Source of the DNA: Blepharisma stoltei
Lineage: Eukaryota > Ciliophora > Heterotrichea > Heterotrichida > Blepharismidae
Direction: 5' to 3'
NCBI GenBank assembly: GCA_914767885.1
Contig: CAJZBQ010000027.1
Coordinates: 806,001 to 870,000, forward strand
Length of the DNA: 64,000 nucleotides
The notes under the pieces were generated by a model. It ran no database searches. It was not told where the DNA came from and was given only the letters and a program-made list of their open reading frames with translations. A program made the position numbers and the translations under genes. Within the stretch, counting starts at the first letter, position 1. Each line of letters starts with the position of its first letter. Positions 32,464 through 42,432 of this stretch are shown one piece after another.

Positions 32464-34858
32464 TTAAGGCTCAGTCAGTATATTTTGTCTGGCTGCAAAG
32501 GTCAGAGTTCTTCTTGATAGAGCAGAACCTCCTGCTATAGTTTTCCTGATATTTAGATGAGGGACTCCTCCAAAGTGGCTTATAGAAGCTCTAGCTGTCT
32601 CTTGCTGCAGATTGATTTGCTTTAATGAGAACTTAGCTGATTTATATTTTTCACGGTAATGGTTGACTTTATTTTCAAGCTCAGTACATTTATCAGTAAT
32701 TCTTTTCATTTTTTTCTCATTAGCTTTCCCCTCTATTTTCAGCTTGGCCTTTTTGGCTGACAAAATATGATATTTCTTCGTCAGCTGCTCCAAGCTTCTT
32801 TGTAGTATTTTATTTTCAGTTTGCAGATCTTTTTCATCCCGATTCAGCGCTACTTCAAGCTCTTTGCATTTTTTCTTAAACTCGTCTAGTTGCTGATTCA
32901 GCGAAATTATGCTATTTGTCTTGTTTTGAAGATCTACTACTAGTAATTTTTTTTCATTGTCCCAGAGCTCTTTTTCTTCTTTCATTAAATCCCATGACGG
33001 AATAGTCGAGGCGCTTCCCACCTTTTGGACTCCTTCATCAGTATCAAAATCTTCCCATTGAGTTTTAATTTCAGACTCTTTTTCGAGTAAAGCAGCCTGT
33101 AGTTTTTTAACATCAGTTCTTAGCTGTTCTAGTTCCACGTCTTTTCCTATAACAGCTTGTTCCAGTTTAAGCTCTTTTTCAGTGAGTGCTTTGACTTCTT
33201 CGACGAGTTTTTCATTAACGTCAGTTAATGTGCAGATTTTTTCGTCTTTGGCTTCTGAACTGGTTTTTAAGGCTTTGTTGAGGTTGTTGGCCTTTTCCAG
33301 CTCTTTCATCATGTATTCGTTGACTGCTTTTAAGCTTTCTAAGTCTGTTTGGGTGACGCCGAGTTCTTGACGTAAAAGAGAGCTAGCTTGGCATTCTTCA
33401 GAAAGCCGAGTTCTGGCTTCTTCTAGTTCTTGGATGACTTCGTCGTATTCTGAAGCTTTGGACATGTTGAGGAATGAGGAATCTTCGTCTTCAGTAGATT
33501 CTATGACGTTTATAATGATTATCCATATTTATTTATCATAAGAAAAAAAGAATTTTATATAGAAATTGGGATATGATCTCTGGAATTTGGATTCCAGACT
33601 GTTTTAAGCTTGTTTCCAGCTCAAAAATCCTCTTATCCTTCATCACGATTTCTTCTCGAGATTTAGACAGCAGCAGCTTCAGCTCTGCAACTGTATACTC
33701 ACGATTCACTTTAGGCTTGTTTTTAATCGCCTTAGCTCTGATGCCAAATCTCAGCGTGCTTACTGTTTCACTTTCATTATAAGGTGAAGGAGAACAAGTT
33801 ACAATTAAGGTAGTCTTAGAGTTCCCTCCTAAAGAATCTTGTAAAACTCTGGTCAATTTAGAATCTCTATAAGGAACATGAGTGGATTTTCCATCAGTCA
33901 GTGCTGAAATGACTTGTCCCAGCGTAGTCAAAGATTTATTTATGTTTTTGGCCTCTTCCAGCCTTTTCCCTTCAGCTCCAGTTTTTCCGACTTTTTCACT
34001 GCCAGCTAAATCAACTAGGTAAAGTTTGCCTACTTTTGATGAGAAATCTTTGGTATTTGACTGACTTATGGTGATTATGAATATAGAATGTGACCTTGAG
34101 GATCCTGCATTCATATTAGTATAGCCAACTTCTCTATTATCAAGCCCTAAAGCCATTAAATCGTAGACCTCTTGGTCGTCATTTGCATATCTCTCAGAAA
34201 TTCCGGAGATATAGACTCCTCTTATTCGGTCTTCATGGATTTTTAAATTATTTTTACTCGGTTCAAGTATCCATTTTTATTGAAATTCTATTGATTTTAT
34301 TTGCTATACCTTGTCTTATTTCCTATAAATAAACTGTTTTTTAAGGCTTTATAAGCTGATAAAGCATAAATCTTTGATCTTTTCCATATAGATTTCACAA
34401 TAAGATACTTTTACTTGGAATTCCAAGTATTCCTCTGACATAGCAATCTGATCAAAAACAGTGCCTACCATTCTAGGAATGATGCCCATTAAGTCTTGAT
34501 CAGTAAAATCTGGACCAGACATCGTAAATGTTTTGCCACTGGATGTTTGACCATAAGCAAACACAGTACCATTAAACCCTTGCATTACTGACTCTACGAC
34601 AGGCTTAGCAGCTACATCATACACTGAAGATTGATGAGATGATGGATCAAAGACATAGTCGAAGTTAAATTTCAAAGGCTCTGCGCTCTCAGATTGAGCT
34701 CTGACATGGACAGTTCGCTTGTCAGGGCTGAAATCAACACAAGTTTGCATTGAAATTTCTTTTTCTTTTTGATTTAGAGGGCGGAAACGACACACAACTT
34801 TAATATTACCCAACCCAGAATCTTCATTTTCTTCCATGATTTTACTATCAGATTTCAT
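32464..34858 (-). CDS. kinesin-1 type heavy chain
   Basis: 742 codons after removing 33502-33571 and 34268-34366; start ATG 34858. Motor domain residues ~15-345: VVCRFRPLNQKE, P-loop GQTSSGKTFTMSG, switch I NAGSSRSHSIF, switch II LVDLAGSEK, ENINKSLTTLG-like KNINKSLTTLGQVISAL, VPYRDSKLTR, LRFGIRAKAIKNKP. The neck and a coiled coil of ~300 residues with heptads follow, then a basic tail FGGVPHLNIRKTIAGG similar to the kinesin-1 IAK region. It moves cargo to microtubule plus ends. First IES falls in loop KIKDL/LEPSKNN, second in the stalk. Confidence 0.92.
33502..33571. mobile_element. IES in kinesin gene
   Basis: 70 bp, TA-bounded; removal joins GIQIPEI to IESTEDEDSS. Confidence 0.85.
34268..34366. 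mobile_element. IES in kinesin motor domain
   Basis: 99 bp, TA-bounded; removal joins MEKIKDL to LEPSKNNLKI, exactly the kinesin consensus. Confidence 0.9.
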
Positions 34859-35069
34859 GCTACAAGCCAATTCAAAACTTAAATGAGCTAATTAAAAAAT
34901 AAAAACTATTTTCGCCAAATTCCTGGTAATTTTTAATCATTTTATTATTTAATTTCCACACTATTTCTAGTCACACAAATCTCTTATATTCATTTAAATG
35001 ATTTTTTTGTCAGTTTCATATGCCCACACTGGTTTCTACACATATTTTTAAATAATAATCAAATCTGCA

Positions 35070-35624
35070 ATGATTTCTTCGGGTGTTCCCAGATTTGATC
35101 TAAAGCCCCAAGAACTAGGATCAAGGCCTCGTCTGATATCTCAAGAAAGCTATGACTGCGGAATGAACTTCAACGACAACTCAGACTTTGAACCCAGCTC
35201 GCCTTCTGAGCAGAAAACTGAAGAATCTTTGCCTTTAATTTGTCTGCCCAAGCTTGAAATTTCTCATGGTGTTTTGGAAGCTAAGGACTCTATTGTGACA
35301 TCACACTGTGTATATGAGCACGAAAGATTAGGATTTACCCCGCTTTCTCATACGATCTGTAGTGATGGAGGAAATAGTGTATCTGAAGACGATTTTTCAT
35401 TTGGGATGGATATGGACTTAGAAACAAATTATAATCCTTTTCAAGAGCCTACTGAGATAATCTCAGAAGATATCAAAGCTGCAATATATAAAAGATATTG
35501 CGATATGGCTAACAATGTCAAGTTGTTCAATTTTCGTGGAGAGAAAATATCTCTCTATGAACAGCTTTCTGAACTCCAAACAAGGATGAAAGGATTTAGA
35601 GAGACAAGATTAAAGCTTAGATAA
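35070..35624 (+). CDS. hypothetical protein
   Basis: 184 residues, single exon. Ser/Glu-rich with no transmembrane segment; the C-terminal ~60 residues (IKAAIYKRYCDMANNVKLF...LYEQLSELQTRMKGF) look helical. Codon use fits its neighbours. No family recognised. 211 bp from the divergent kinesin start. Confidence 0.6.
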   Translation: MISSGVPRFDLKPQELGSRPRLISQESYDCGMNFNDNSDFEPSSPSEQKTEESLPLICLPKLEISHGVLEAKDSIVTSHCVYEHERLGFTPLSHTICSDGGNSVSEDDFSFGMDMDLETNYNPFQEPTEIISEDIKAAIYKRYCDMANNVKLFNFRGEKISLYEQLSELQTRMKGFRETRLKLR

Positions 35625-35746
35625 TTTAGATAAAGATGGAATTAAGGTTGATCTAGCTTTTATATGCTGAAATGGATATTTAAAGCTTACTCATTTTAAG
35701 AAGCATTAATTTTGTCTATAATTTATTATAGAAAGATTTCATTTCT

Positions 35747-36070
35747 TAACTCCCCTCTCCGTGAGCGAACAAAAAAATTTTGTTAGCTCACGTAAGAGGG
35801 TTATTTTTTTTTTAATATTTAAAAAAATAACCACTTCGAAAAATTGCAAAGCAAACATTAATTTAATTTGTAAAAATTATGTTTTTAAAACGCGATTTGT
35901 TTAAAATTAAACAGAATTAGTTTGAGATTTCATTATATTAATTATCACTTATATATCAAATTTTTTTCCATAAAAAATTTTTCTTTCGAAAAAGTTCGCT
36001 CACTGAATGTGAGTTTTTCGTCAAAAAATAGGGATTTTTCTAATATTTTTGTTCTCTCAAGGAGGGGGAG
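35747..36070 (+). mobile_element. MITE family A, copy A5, intergenic
   Basis: TA-bounded; hairpin end around CCGTGAGCGAACA and body words shared with A2, more diverged. Confidence 0.85.
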
Positions 36071-36262
36071 TAAGAAATTCGGCTTTTTTTGTAAATTCTG
36101 TCAAATTTTCTGTATAAATAGAAATTAAAAGCTTTATAATTTTTTCGTTTTAATAATGTTTTCTGCACCATTATCTTACAAATTTCTTTTCATCTTCTTA
36201 ATCCATTCTTTATTATAGTTATCTAAGTTACAGTAACCCTATAAAGCTGTTAATTAAAAAAA

Positions 36263-37671
36263 ATGGAAGGCACAAAAAGTTCACGATGGGCTGATTGGAG
36301 CGACGAAGACTGTTCAAACGATGAAGAAAATCCAACCGTCACAGACCAAAACCCAGAACCTCCAACAAACGAGCAATCCCAAGAGGTTACTGAACAAAAA
36401 TCAAAGCTGGAATCTCAAAGTCCGCCATACACATTAAAGCTCACAAATGTCCCTTATAAAGTCCGCCACGAAAACGAAATTAAAACATTTTTTGGCCTTA
36501 CTAACGAACAAATGGACCAAGTAAAGGTGAAAATGGTAATAGAGGACAACAGATTTATTGGGCAGGTTTTTGTGAAGATAGATCAAAAGCAATTAGCATT
36601 GAAACTGCTTGAGAAAGATAGGGCAGATTTCAATGGAAGAAATATAAGAGTATATGCTTCAAATCCTCATATATCATATATTAACGACAGAGTAAATAGT
36701 AAAAGGGATTATGAAAATCAGAGGAAAGGGAGATACAACGAAGAAAAAAATCAGTATAATGGTAATGAGAGAAGGCAGTATGGTCAAGAAAATCGAAACT
36801 ATAGGACTGATACTAACTCCTTTTTAGTTAGAAATGCTAATTGCTTATAAATTGGGTTGATAAATTAAATATATATAGCTTAGCATTAGCAAAAAATTAT
36901 TATAAAAAAAAAAATTGCATTTATTCATATAAGGTTAATTTTTTCAAAAAAATGTCTTTCCTATAGGAGTAAGAAAAAGTACATCAAAAAAGAAAGTCCA
37001 GTCATAAAAACTTCTCAAAAAATTACAATTGCGCCAGATCCAGAAAATAAACCGCATCCACAGAAAATCATCATAGCTTCAGATTCTCAAACTAATGTTA
37101 AAACCCCAGCTAAGAACGAAGAACGAAAATATCCTGAAGAAACAACTTATAATTTGAAAAGTATTGAAAAGCCAGTCGAGGTGAAACCTACCATAGTTTC
37201 AGACGAAAAGCCAAAGCCAAAATCAAATCCATTTGCAAGTGCAAAACCGATAGACACCACAAAAAGAGACTTAATTTTTGAAGAAAAAGCTAAAGCCGAG
37301 AAGTCAAAAGTCCTTGAAGATGAAACTTATCATATTGGGAAAATTTCATCTAAATCCTCAGTGATATTTGAAAAAAATAAATTCTTAAATCGTCATGTTT
37401 TCAAATAAAAATTTAATTATTTTTTTTTAAAAATTAAGTTAATAAATTGAAAAGTTTTCTTATGAAAATTAAGAAAAATGAAGAAGAATGTGTCCCAGAA
37501 AAAGTGGTTGAAGTAGAGCATGATCAAGAAATAAAAAATTCCTCGGAACAAGGAAATAACCGTGAAGATTACTATCAACGAAGACCATACAGAGGAAGGA
37601 ACTTTAATTCAAGAGGTAGCACAAGAGGAGGGTATGACGGAAGGTATCGCCGAAAAGAATATATAGACTAA
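36263..37671 (+). CDS. eIF4B/eIF4H-like RRM protein
   Basis: 395 codons after removing 36811-36969 and 37378-37442. N-terminus WADWSDEDCSNDEENP is acidic with Trp as in eIF4B/4H-like proteins. One RRM at residues ~55-135: YTLKLTNVPYKV (RNP2), FIGQVFVKID (RNP1). Long charged linker, then an RG-rich C-terminus (RRPYRGRNFNSRGSTRGG). Such proteins stimulate eIF4A helicase in translation initiation; a nuclear RG-rich RRM protein is the alternative. Confidence 0.75.
36811..36969. mobile_element. IES in RRM gene
   Basis: 159 bp, TA-bounded with CTCCT near both ends; removal joins NYRTD to KKKYIKKES. Confidence 0.8.
37378..37442. mobile_element. IES in RRM gene with TAAATT repeats
   Basis: 65 bp flanked by the direct repeat TAAATT; removal joins IFEKNK to LKSFLMKIKK. 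Confidence 0.75.
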
Positions 37672-37823
37672 CACATCCAGATTTTTATGATATGGAAATC
37701 TAATTTATCATTATTTAGTTAATTTTTGCATATAAATTATTTTAAAAGAAAGAAAGAGAAAATGCAATTAAATTTTAATTCTTTGACATTTTTAAGATTC
37801 TGCACTAATTATACCATAAAAAC

Positions 37824-38128
37824 TAACTCCCCCTCCGTGATCAAAAAAATTTTGTTCACTCACGGAGGGAGTTCATTTTGTTATAGAAAGTTAAAAAAAT
37901 CTCATTAAAACAAATATTAATTCAGTTTATAAAATTTATTTTTTAAAGTTCAAGCTGTTTAAAATTAAACAGAATTAGCTGATATATTCATTATACTAGT
38001 CATCACTTATGTATCAAAAAATAATTTTCTTAAAAAGTCTTATATTAAATCAATTTTTGTTAGCTCACTGAGAGTTTTTACCAAAAAACAGATTTTTCCA
38101 AGGTTTTGTTTCCCTCACAGAGGAGGGG
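37824..38128 (+). mobile_element. MITE family A, copy A6, intergenic, decayed right end
   Basis: Left TA and hairpin intact; the right TA position reads TTGA. Lies between the convergent RRM and NPC1-N genes. Confidence 0.75.
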
Positions 38129-38239
38129 ATTGAATACAAATTAGCGCAGTCCATAAATCTAATATATCAAACAATCCATGAATTTTTCAAGGCAATTAAT
38201 ACAAATAATTTAACCTTAAATTAAAAGCAAAATAAACTC

Positions 38240-39372
38240 TTATTCATAATATAAGTTTGAAAGAGCTAAATCTTGATAAATACCATTAGAATTTCCTTCT
38301 TCTCTTCGAGATTTGTTTTTTCTTCATTTTAATCATGCGTATTTAGAGAAAAAGAGCGTCATAGTGAACACTAGAACAACTAAATACACAATTCCTACAA
38401 TAATTCAGTCAATCCCTTCTAATGTTGAAGGAGCAGCTACTAAATAGTTCGCTTGACACTGATTTAAACAATTATTACAAGAGCAGGGCTGAACTTGATA
38501 GCCGTATGCATTGGTTACATTTGCACTGCAAGGTAAAAACTGCAAATCCAAAGCATCAGGGCCATCTGAAAAATAAAAGGTAGTTCAAACCAACCCTATA
38601 GGGATGCCTTCATACCCTTGAAATTCTAAAAATCCTTGTGGGCTTTGCATAGCAGATACTTCAGTGACATATGGGCACTTTTGACAAGATTGGTATATTT
38701 CGCAGGATAGAGAATTCGTAACAGTAAAATTTGTTAATAAAGCTAGAACAAGCTGAGTTGGCTCTACAGGACTAGGAACATATTTTTGTTCACCAGTTTT
38801 TACATATAGCCGAGAACCTGTATAGCTCCTGATTTTGAATCTTTCCCGACAGGAAAAGAGGGGAGTTAGTATAGCCAACTAGCATTAGTTTGACCAGCTC
38901 CCTATGTAACAGAAACACATAACGCTGGGTTTCTACCATTTAGGAGTTGGCCAAACCAAAATTAGTTAGCTCGACTAACTCTCCTCTTTCCTGCCAGGAA
39001 AGATCAGAAAGCCTGACCATAAAAATGCTCGTGGTATTGAGATTGAAGAGGGTGGCATGTAAAGTGGCATCACAAATTTTTTAAATTCGCCGCACATATA
39101 TCACAACCACCTACAGAATGGCCAAAAGTTTCATCTAAAAGAAAAAACTTGTAATTCATTGCTTCATTTTGATCTTGACTACAACAAACTTCTTGACCTA
39201 AAAACATCGGACAAGCATAAGGAGCAGTAAAGTTTTCCATAAACGGAGGAGAAGGAGGGTTAACAGAAAACGGAGTTTGACAGTCATAAGGCGGTTGCAC
39301 ACAATTTTGTCTTAATGAGCATAGAGAATAAACCTGAGCAAATAATAATAAAATCCACATCTTGGTCACCAT
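38240..39372 (-). CDS. NPC1 N-terminal-domain membrane protein, copy A
   Basis: 301 codons after removing 38805-39034. Signal peptide (MWILLLFAQVYSLC), then the Cys-rich sterol-binding domain of Niemann-Pick C1: VCCSQDQ, GHSVGGCDICAAN, WCHFTCHPLQSQY, NSLSCEIYQSCQKCPY and CSCNNCLNQC. One transmembrane segment near the C-terminus (WIIVGIVYLVVLVFTMTLFF) and a short basic tail. NPC1 proper has 13 TM segments, so this is an NPC1_N domain on a single anchor. Probably luminal sterol or lipid binding (family knowledge). Tandem copy B follows 139 bp upstream. Confidence 0.8.
38805..39034. mobile_element. MITE-like IES in NPC1-N copy A
   Basis: 230 bp, TA-bounded, with long inverted repeats near the ends (ATCTTTCC-x-G-x-CAGGAAA ... 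GAGTTAGT). Removal joins HPLQSQ to YVKTGEQKYVPSP, matching copy B. Confidence 0.9.
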
Positions 39373-39511
39373 TTATTTTATTATCTGGTGATCAATAAAA
39401 ATGTTGCTTTTCAATTAAGATTTTTGCGCAGAAGTAAAATTTCTCATTATTATTGGCTTTAGGGTAACTAGCCTATGGTTTGAGCATGAGATATATATAT
39501 AAAAATTAATT

Positions 39512-40694
39512 TTACGAAGTTAAACTACTTATGCTGTCTGCAGGATCATGGGCTACATAAGGCTGGATATCTCGCATTTTTTTCTCTAGATGCTTTTTCC
39601 AAGCAAACTTTGAGAAAAATATGATCATTGAGACACCAAGAATTACAAGATAGGCGATTCCGACTACAGGCCAATCAAGCCCTTCTAAAGTTGTGGGGGA
39701 AGAGACGTAATAGCTTGCAGCACAAGAATTCAAGCATGTATTGCAGGTGCATGGCTGTATTGGATATCCCCATACACTTGTCACATTAGAATTACATGGG
39801 AAAAATGTCAAATCTAAAGCTTCTGGCCCATCTGAAAACTGAAAAGTCGTCCACACAAGCCCTATAGAAATACCTTCATACCCTTGGAACTGCAAAAATC
39901 CTTCAGGACTTTGCATTGCCGAGACCTGTGTAACATAAGGACATTTCTGGCAGGACTGATAAATTTCGCAAGCCAACGAGTTCGTTACAGTAAAATTCGA
40001 CAGCATAGTCCATATCTTTTGTTGTGGGTCCACAGGGTTTGGAACAAATTCATTAATTCCAGCTTGTACAAATTGTGCTTGATTAGGATTGCATGTGAAT
40101 TGACACCACATGTATTTCATATTAGCAGCGCATATATCGCACCCTCCGACAGAATGTCCAAATGTCTCATCCAATAAAAAAAACTTATAATTCATAGCTA
40201 AAATTTTTTAAATAAAAAATCAGTTTTAGCAGAAAAAAATTAAAAAAAAATAAAAAAAATAATTCATAGCTGAATTTTGGTCATCATTGCAGCATATAGC
40301 CTGATCCCTGCTTTGGATGTCAGGGAGACGTCCGATGGGAGTTGATTAGCCAACATTTACTGGCAAAGTCAATTCCCAGATGGCAATTCCTCTTGCTATT
40401 GGAGATTTACCATCTATGAGTTGACTTTGCAAGCAAAAGTTGGTGTCGTTAGCTCCCCATCTGATACCTCCAGACCTCAGCCAAATTTGATCCAAAGCAG
40501 TGATCAAGCTTTACATCTTGGCCTAAGAATGTGGGGCATGCATATGGAGCTGTAAAGTTCTCTTTAAACGGCGGAATATGAGGATTAAGAGCCACTGGTG
40601 CTTCACATATATAAGGAGGCTGTGAGCAGTGCTGAGTAAACGAGCATAATGCAAGCACATTTGTTATCAGGAAGCTCAGCAATATAATCTCCAT
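39512..40694 (-). CDS. NPC1 N-terminal-domain membrane protein, copy B
   Basis: 298 codons after removing 40195-40266 and 40295-40511. Same layout as copy A: signal peptide, NPC1_N Cys pattern (DVCCNDDQ, GCDICAANMKYMWCQFTCNPNQAQF, CEIYQSCQKCPY, CTCNTCLNSC), one TM (WPVVGIAYLVILGVSMIIFF) and a basic tail. Copy A at the same places has no insert, which fixes both IES boundaries by comparison. Likely lysosome or food-vacuole membrane protein binding lipids (inference). Confidence 0.82.
40195..40266. mobile_element. IES in NPC1-N copy B with 13-bp flanking repeat
   Basis: 72 bp, AT-only. Both edges carry AGCTATGAATTAT, one copy of which stays in the gene. Either TA pair within the repeat gives the same product. 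Confidence 0.85.
40295..40511. mobile_element. MITE family G, IES in NPC1-N copy B
   Basis: 217 bp, TA-bounded; ~23-bp terminal inverted repeats around CTGCTTTGGAT. Removal joins FLGQDV to CCNDDQNSA. Confidence 0.92.
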
Positions 40695-40730
40695 TTAATG
40701 TATAATTAAATTAAAAGAAAAATGCCAATT

Positions 40731-42224
40731 TTATGGTGACTTCGGGTCATTTCGAGAATAAGGGATCACGGTAATTTCTAATGGACTATCTAAATTTGCT
40801 TTTTGAAGATTTTTTTTCTCAAAATCTGAAATCTCATATAAAGTTGTTTTGGATTCATCAACTGAGATAGATGAAGATCTTTTGGTTTTGTAGCTTGAGG
40901 AAATAAGTGAAACATCAGCAGAACCAAAGGAGGAATTAATTTTTGACAGAGCATTAGGAAAATCGACTTTCAATAGACCTCGAAAATCGTGGTGCTCTAA
41001 TAGTTTTTCTAGTTTTTTTATACGAGGTCTGCTTAACTCTTCTAGCCTTTTAGATGCTGTATATGGTTTTTTCGAAGTTAAGCTTGTGTTAAAATCTTCA
41101 ACAGTGCTTTCTGGGATTTCATTAAGCCTGTATTTGACAATTCCAGATTTTCTTTCCAAATTTAAGCTGTCATTATGTCACTGTGCCAGCTTATTTCTCA
41201 GTTTCTGCCTTTTTTGTTGTTTTTGTTCTTCGAAATAATCTTCCAGCTTTTGCAGTTCTTCAGTTTTATTTAAAATATTTTCAAAGCCTTGGCTATCTTT
41301 TTCCAATAATTTATTAGGGTAAGCTGATTTTAATTTCGCCGGTGACAAATGTCCAACTCTTTCCCACTCATTAACAGGGACTCTTGGTCTATGTGATTCT
41401 TGTGAATTTAGTCTTTTTCTTATAGGCATATTTAAATCTTTCCCATCTAAAGATTCCACAAATAATTCAGGGTCTTCTGATTTTTGTTTGCTATGAATTT
41501 GAATCTAAATTACGTTTACAAGCTCTCTTTCTGCTTTTCTTTTCATCAGCCTCTGTCTTGACTGAAGCTTCTGTTCAACTGTCTTTTGGGGACTATCCTA
41601 AAAATTCCATATCCATGTATTATTTATTGTTAATAATTCTAATTTTAGTATGAAAAAACACAAATAGATAAAAAATTTGGACATGAAAAACAAAATTCAC
41701 CTTTAATCAGCAAAAAAATGCATGAATTTAGCATCCTATGGCATTTTCAGGACACTCATCTTTTGGCTCCTTTCAAAAGACTCTAATTCAGCTTGCAGCT
41801 TTGCCATTCTTTCAGGCGAGTATGGCCCTGAATTAAACTCTTCTTGGATTTTATGATAAAATTGTGATATAGGATTTGCCCTAGGATGGCGCTATATGGC
41901 GCCATCCTAGGGCAAGCGAAAATTGGCTCCACACGGGAACCGTATTCCACGTGTGGAGCCATTTTTCCACTTGTGGAATCCACATTTTCCCACGTGGAAA
42001 AATGGCTCCACACTTGGAACACAATTCCCGTGTGGAGCCGTGTCTCCAATTGCCCGAGGATGGCGCAATATAGCGCCATCCTCGGGCAATTTCTATATTT
42101 TTGGGGACGAAAAATATTTGTGATTCCATAAGTTGTCCATTACGTGGAAATATCGGTAGTCTTTACGAATTGAAGGAATATTTGGAAATTCTTTTGGGGT
42201 AACAAATTTGTTGTTAATAATCAT
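40731..42224 (-). CDS. coiled-coil protein, unknown
   Basis: Probably one gene from ATG 42224 (MIINNKFVTPKEFPNI). Inserts 41868-42095 and a 15-nt intron at 41505-41519 are clear. A third gap (41599-41736) leaves a TAG followed in frame by DSPQKTVEQK; an 18-nt GT...TAG intron ending there would remove it. Then 365 codons. Helical, Lys/Glu-rich (PERMAKLQAELESFERSQK, ELQKLEDYFEEQKQQKRQKLRNKL), Ser-rich tail. If the 18-nt intron is wrong, this is two genes, the first ending at 41736. No family recognised. Confidence 0.55.
41505..41519 (-). other. 15-nt intron
   Basis: GTAAACGTAATTTAG, between KAEREL and IQIHSKQKS. Confidence 0.85.
41599..41736. mobile_element. probable IES in coiled-coil gene
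   Basis: 138 bp flanked on both sides by TAGGAT on the coding strand; frame is kept but TAG remains unless spliced. Confidence 0.45.
41868..42095. mobile_element. palindromic MITE family E, IES in coiled-coil gene
   Basis: 228 bp, TA-bounded. Each end is its own ~40-bp hairpin (TTGCCC...GATGGCGC and complement). The centre holds further hairpins with CACGTGTGGAGCC. Removal joins YFSSPKI to SQFYHKIQEE. Confidence 0.9.
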
Positions 42225-42432
42225 AAAAATAATTTTAAGATACTTATATAGAGTTTTACCTTGGATTTACTATAAAAATATGATAAAGTGATAATAAGAA
42301 AGATAAGAAAATTAAAATACTTCATAAATGGTTAAATAATGATGCAGACTTCTGTTAGCGTAAGAAAATAATCCATTTTATCATAATAAATGAATTTCTA
42401 TTGTAAAACGACTATTATATAAATTTAAAGAT

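Noticed and set aside
41783-42131. Several overlapping ORFs in both strands
   Set aside because: They lie in the palindromic MITE E and mirror each other because of its inverted repeats.
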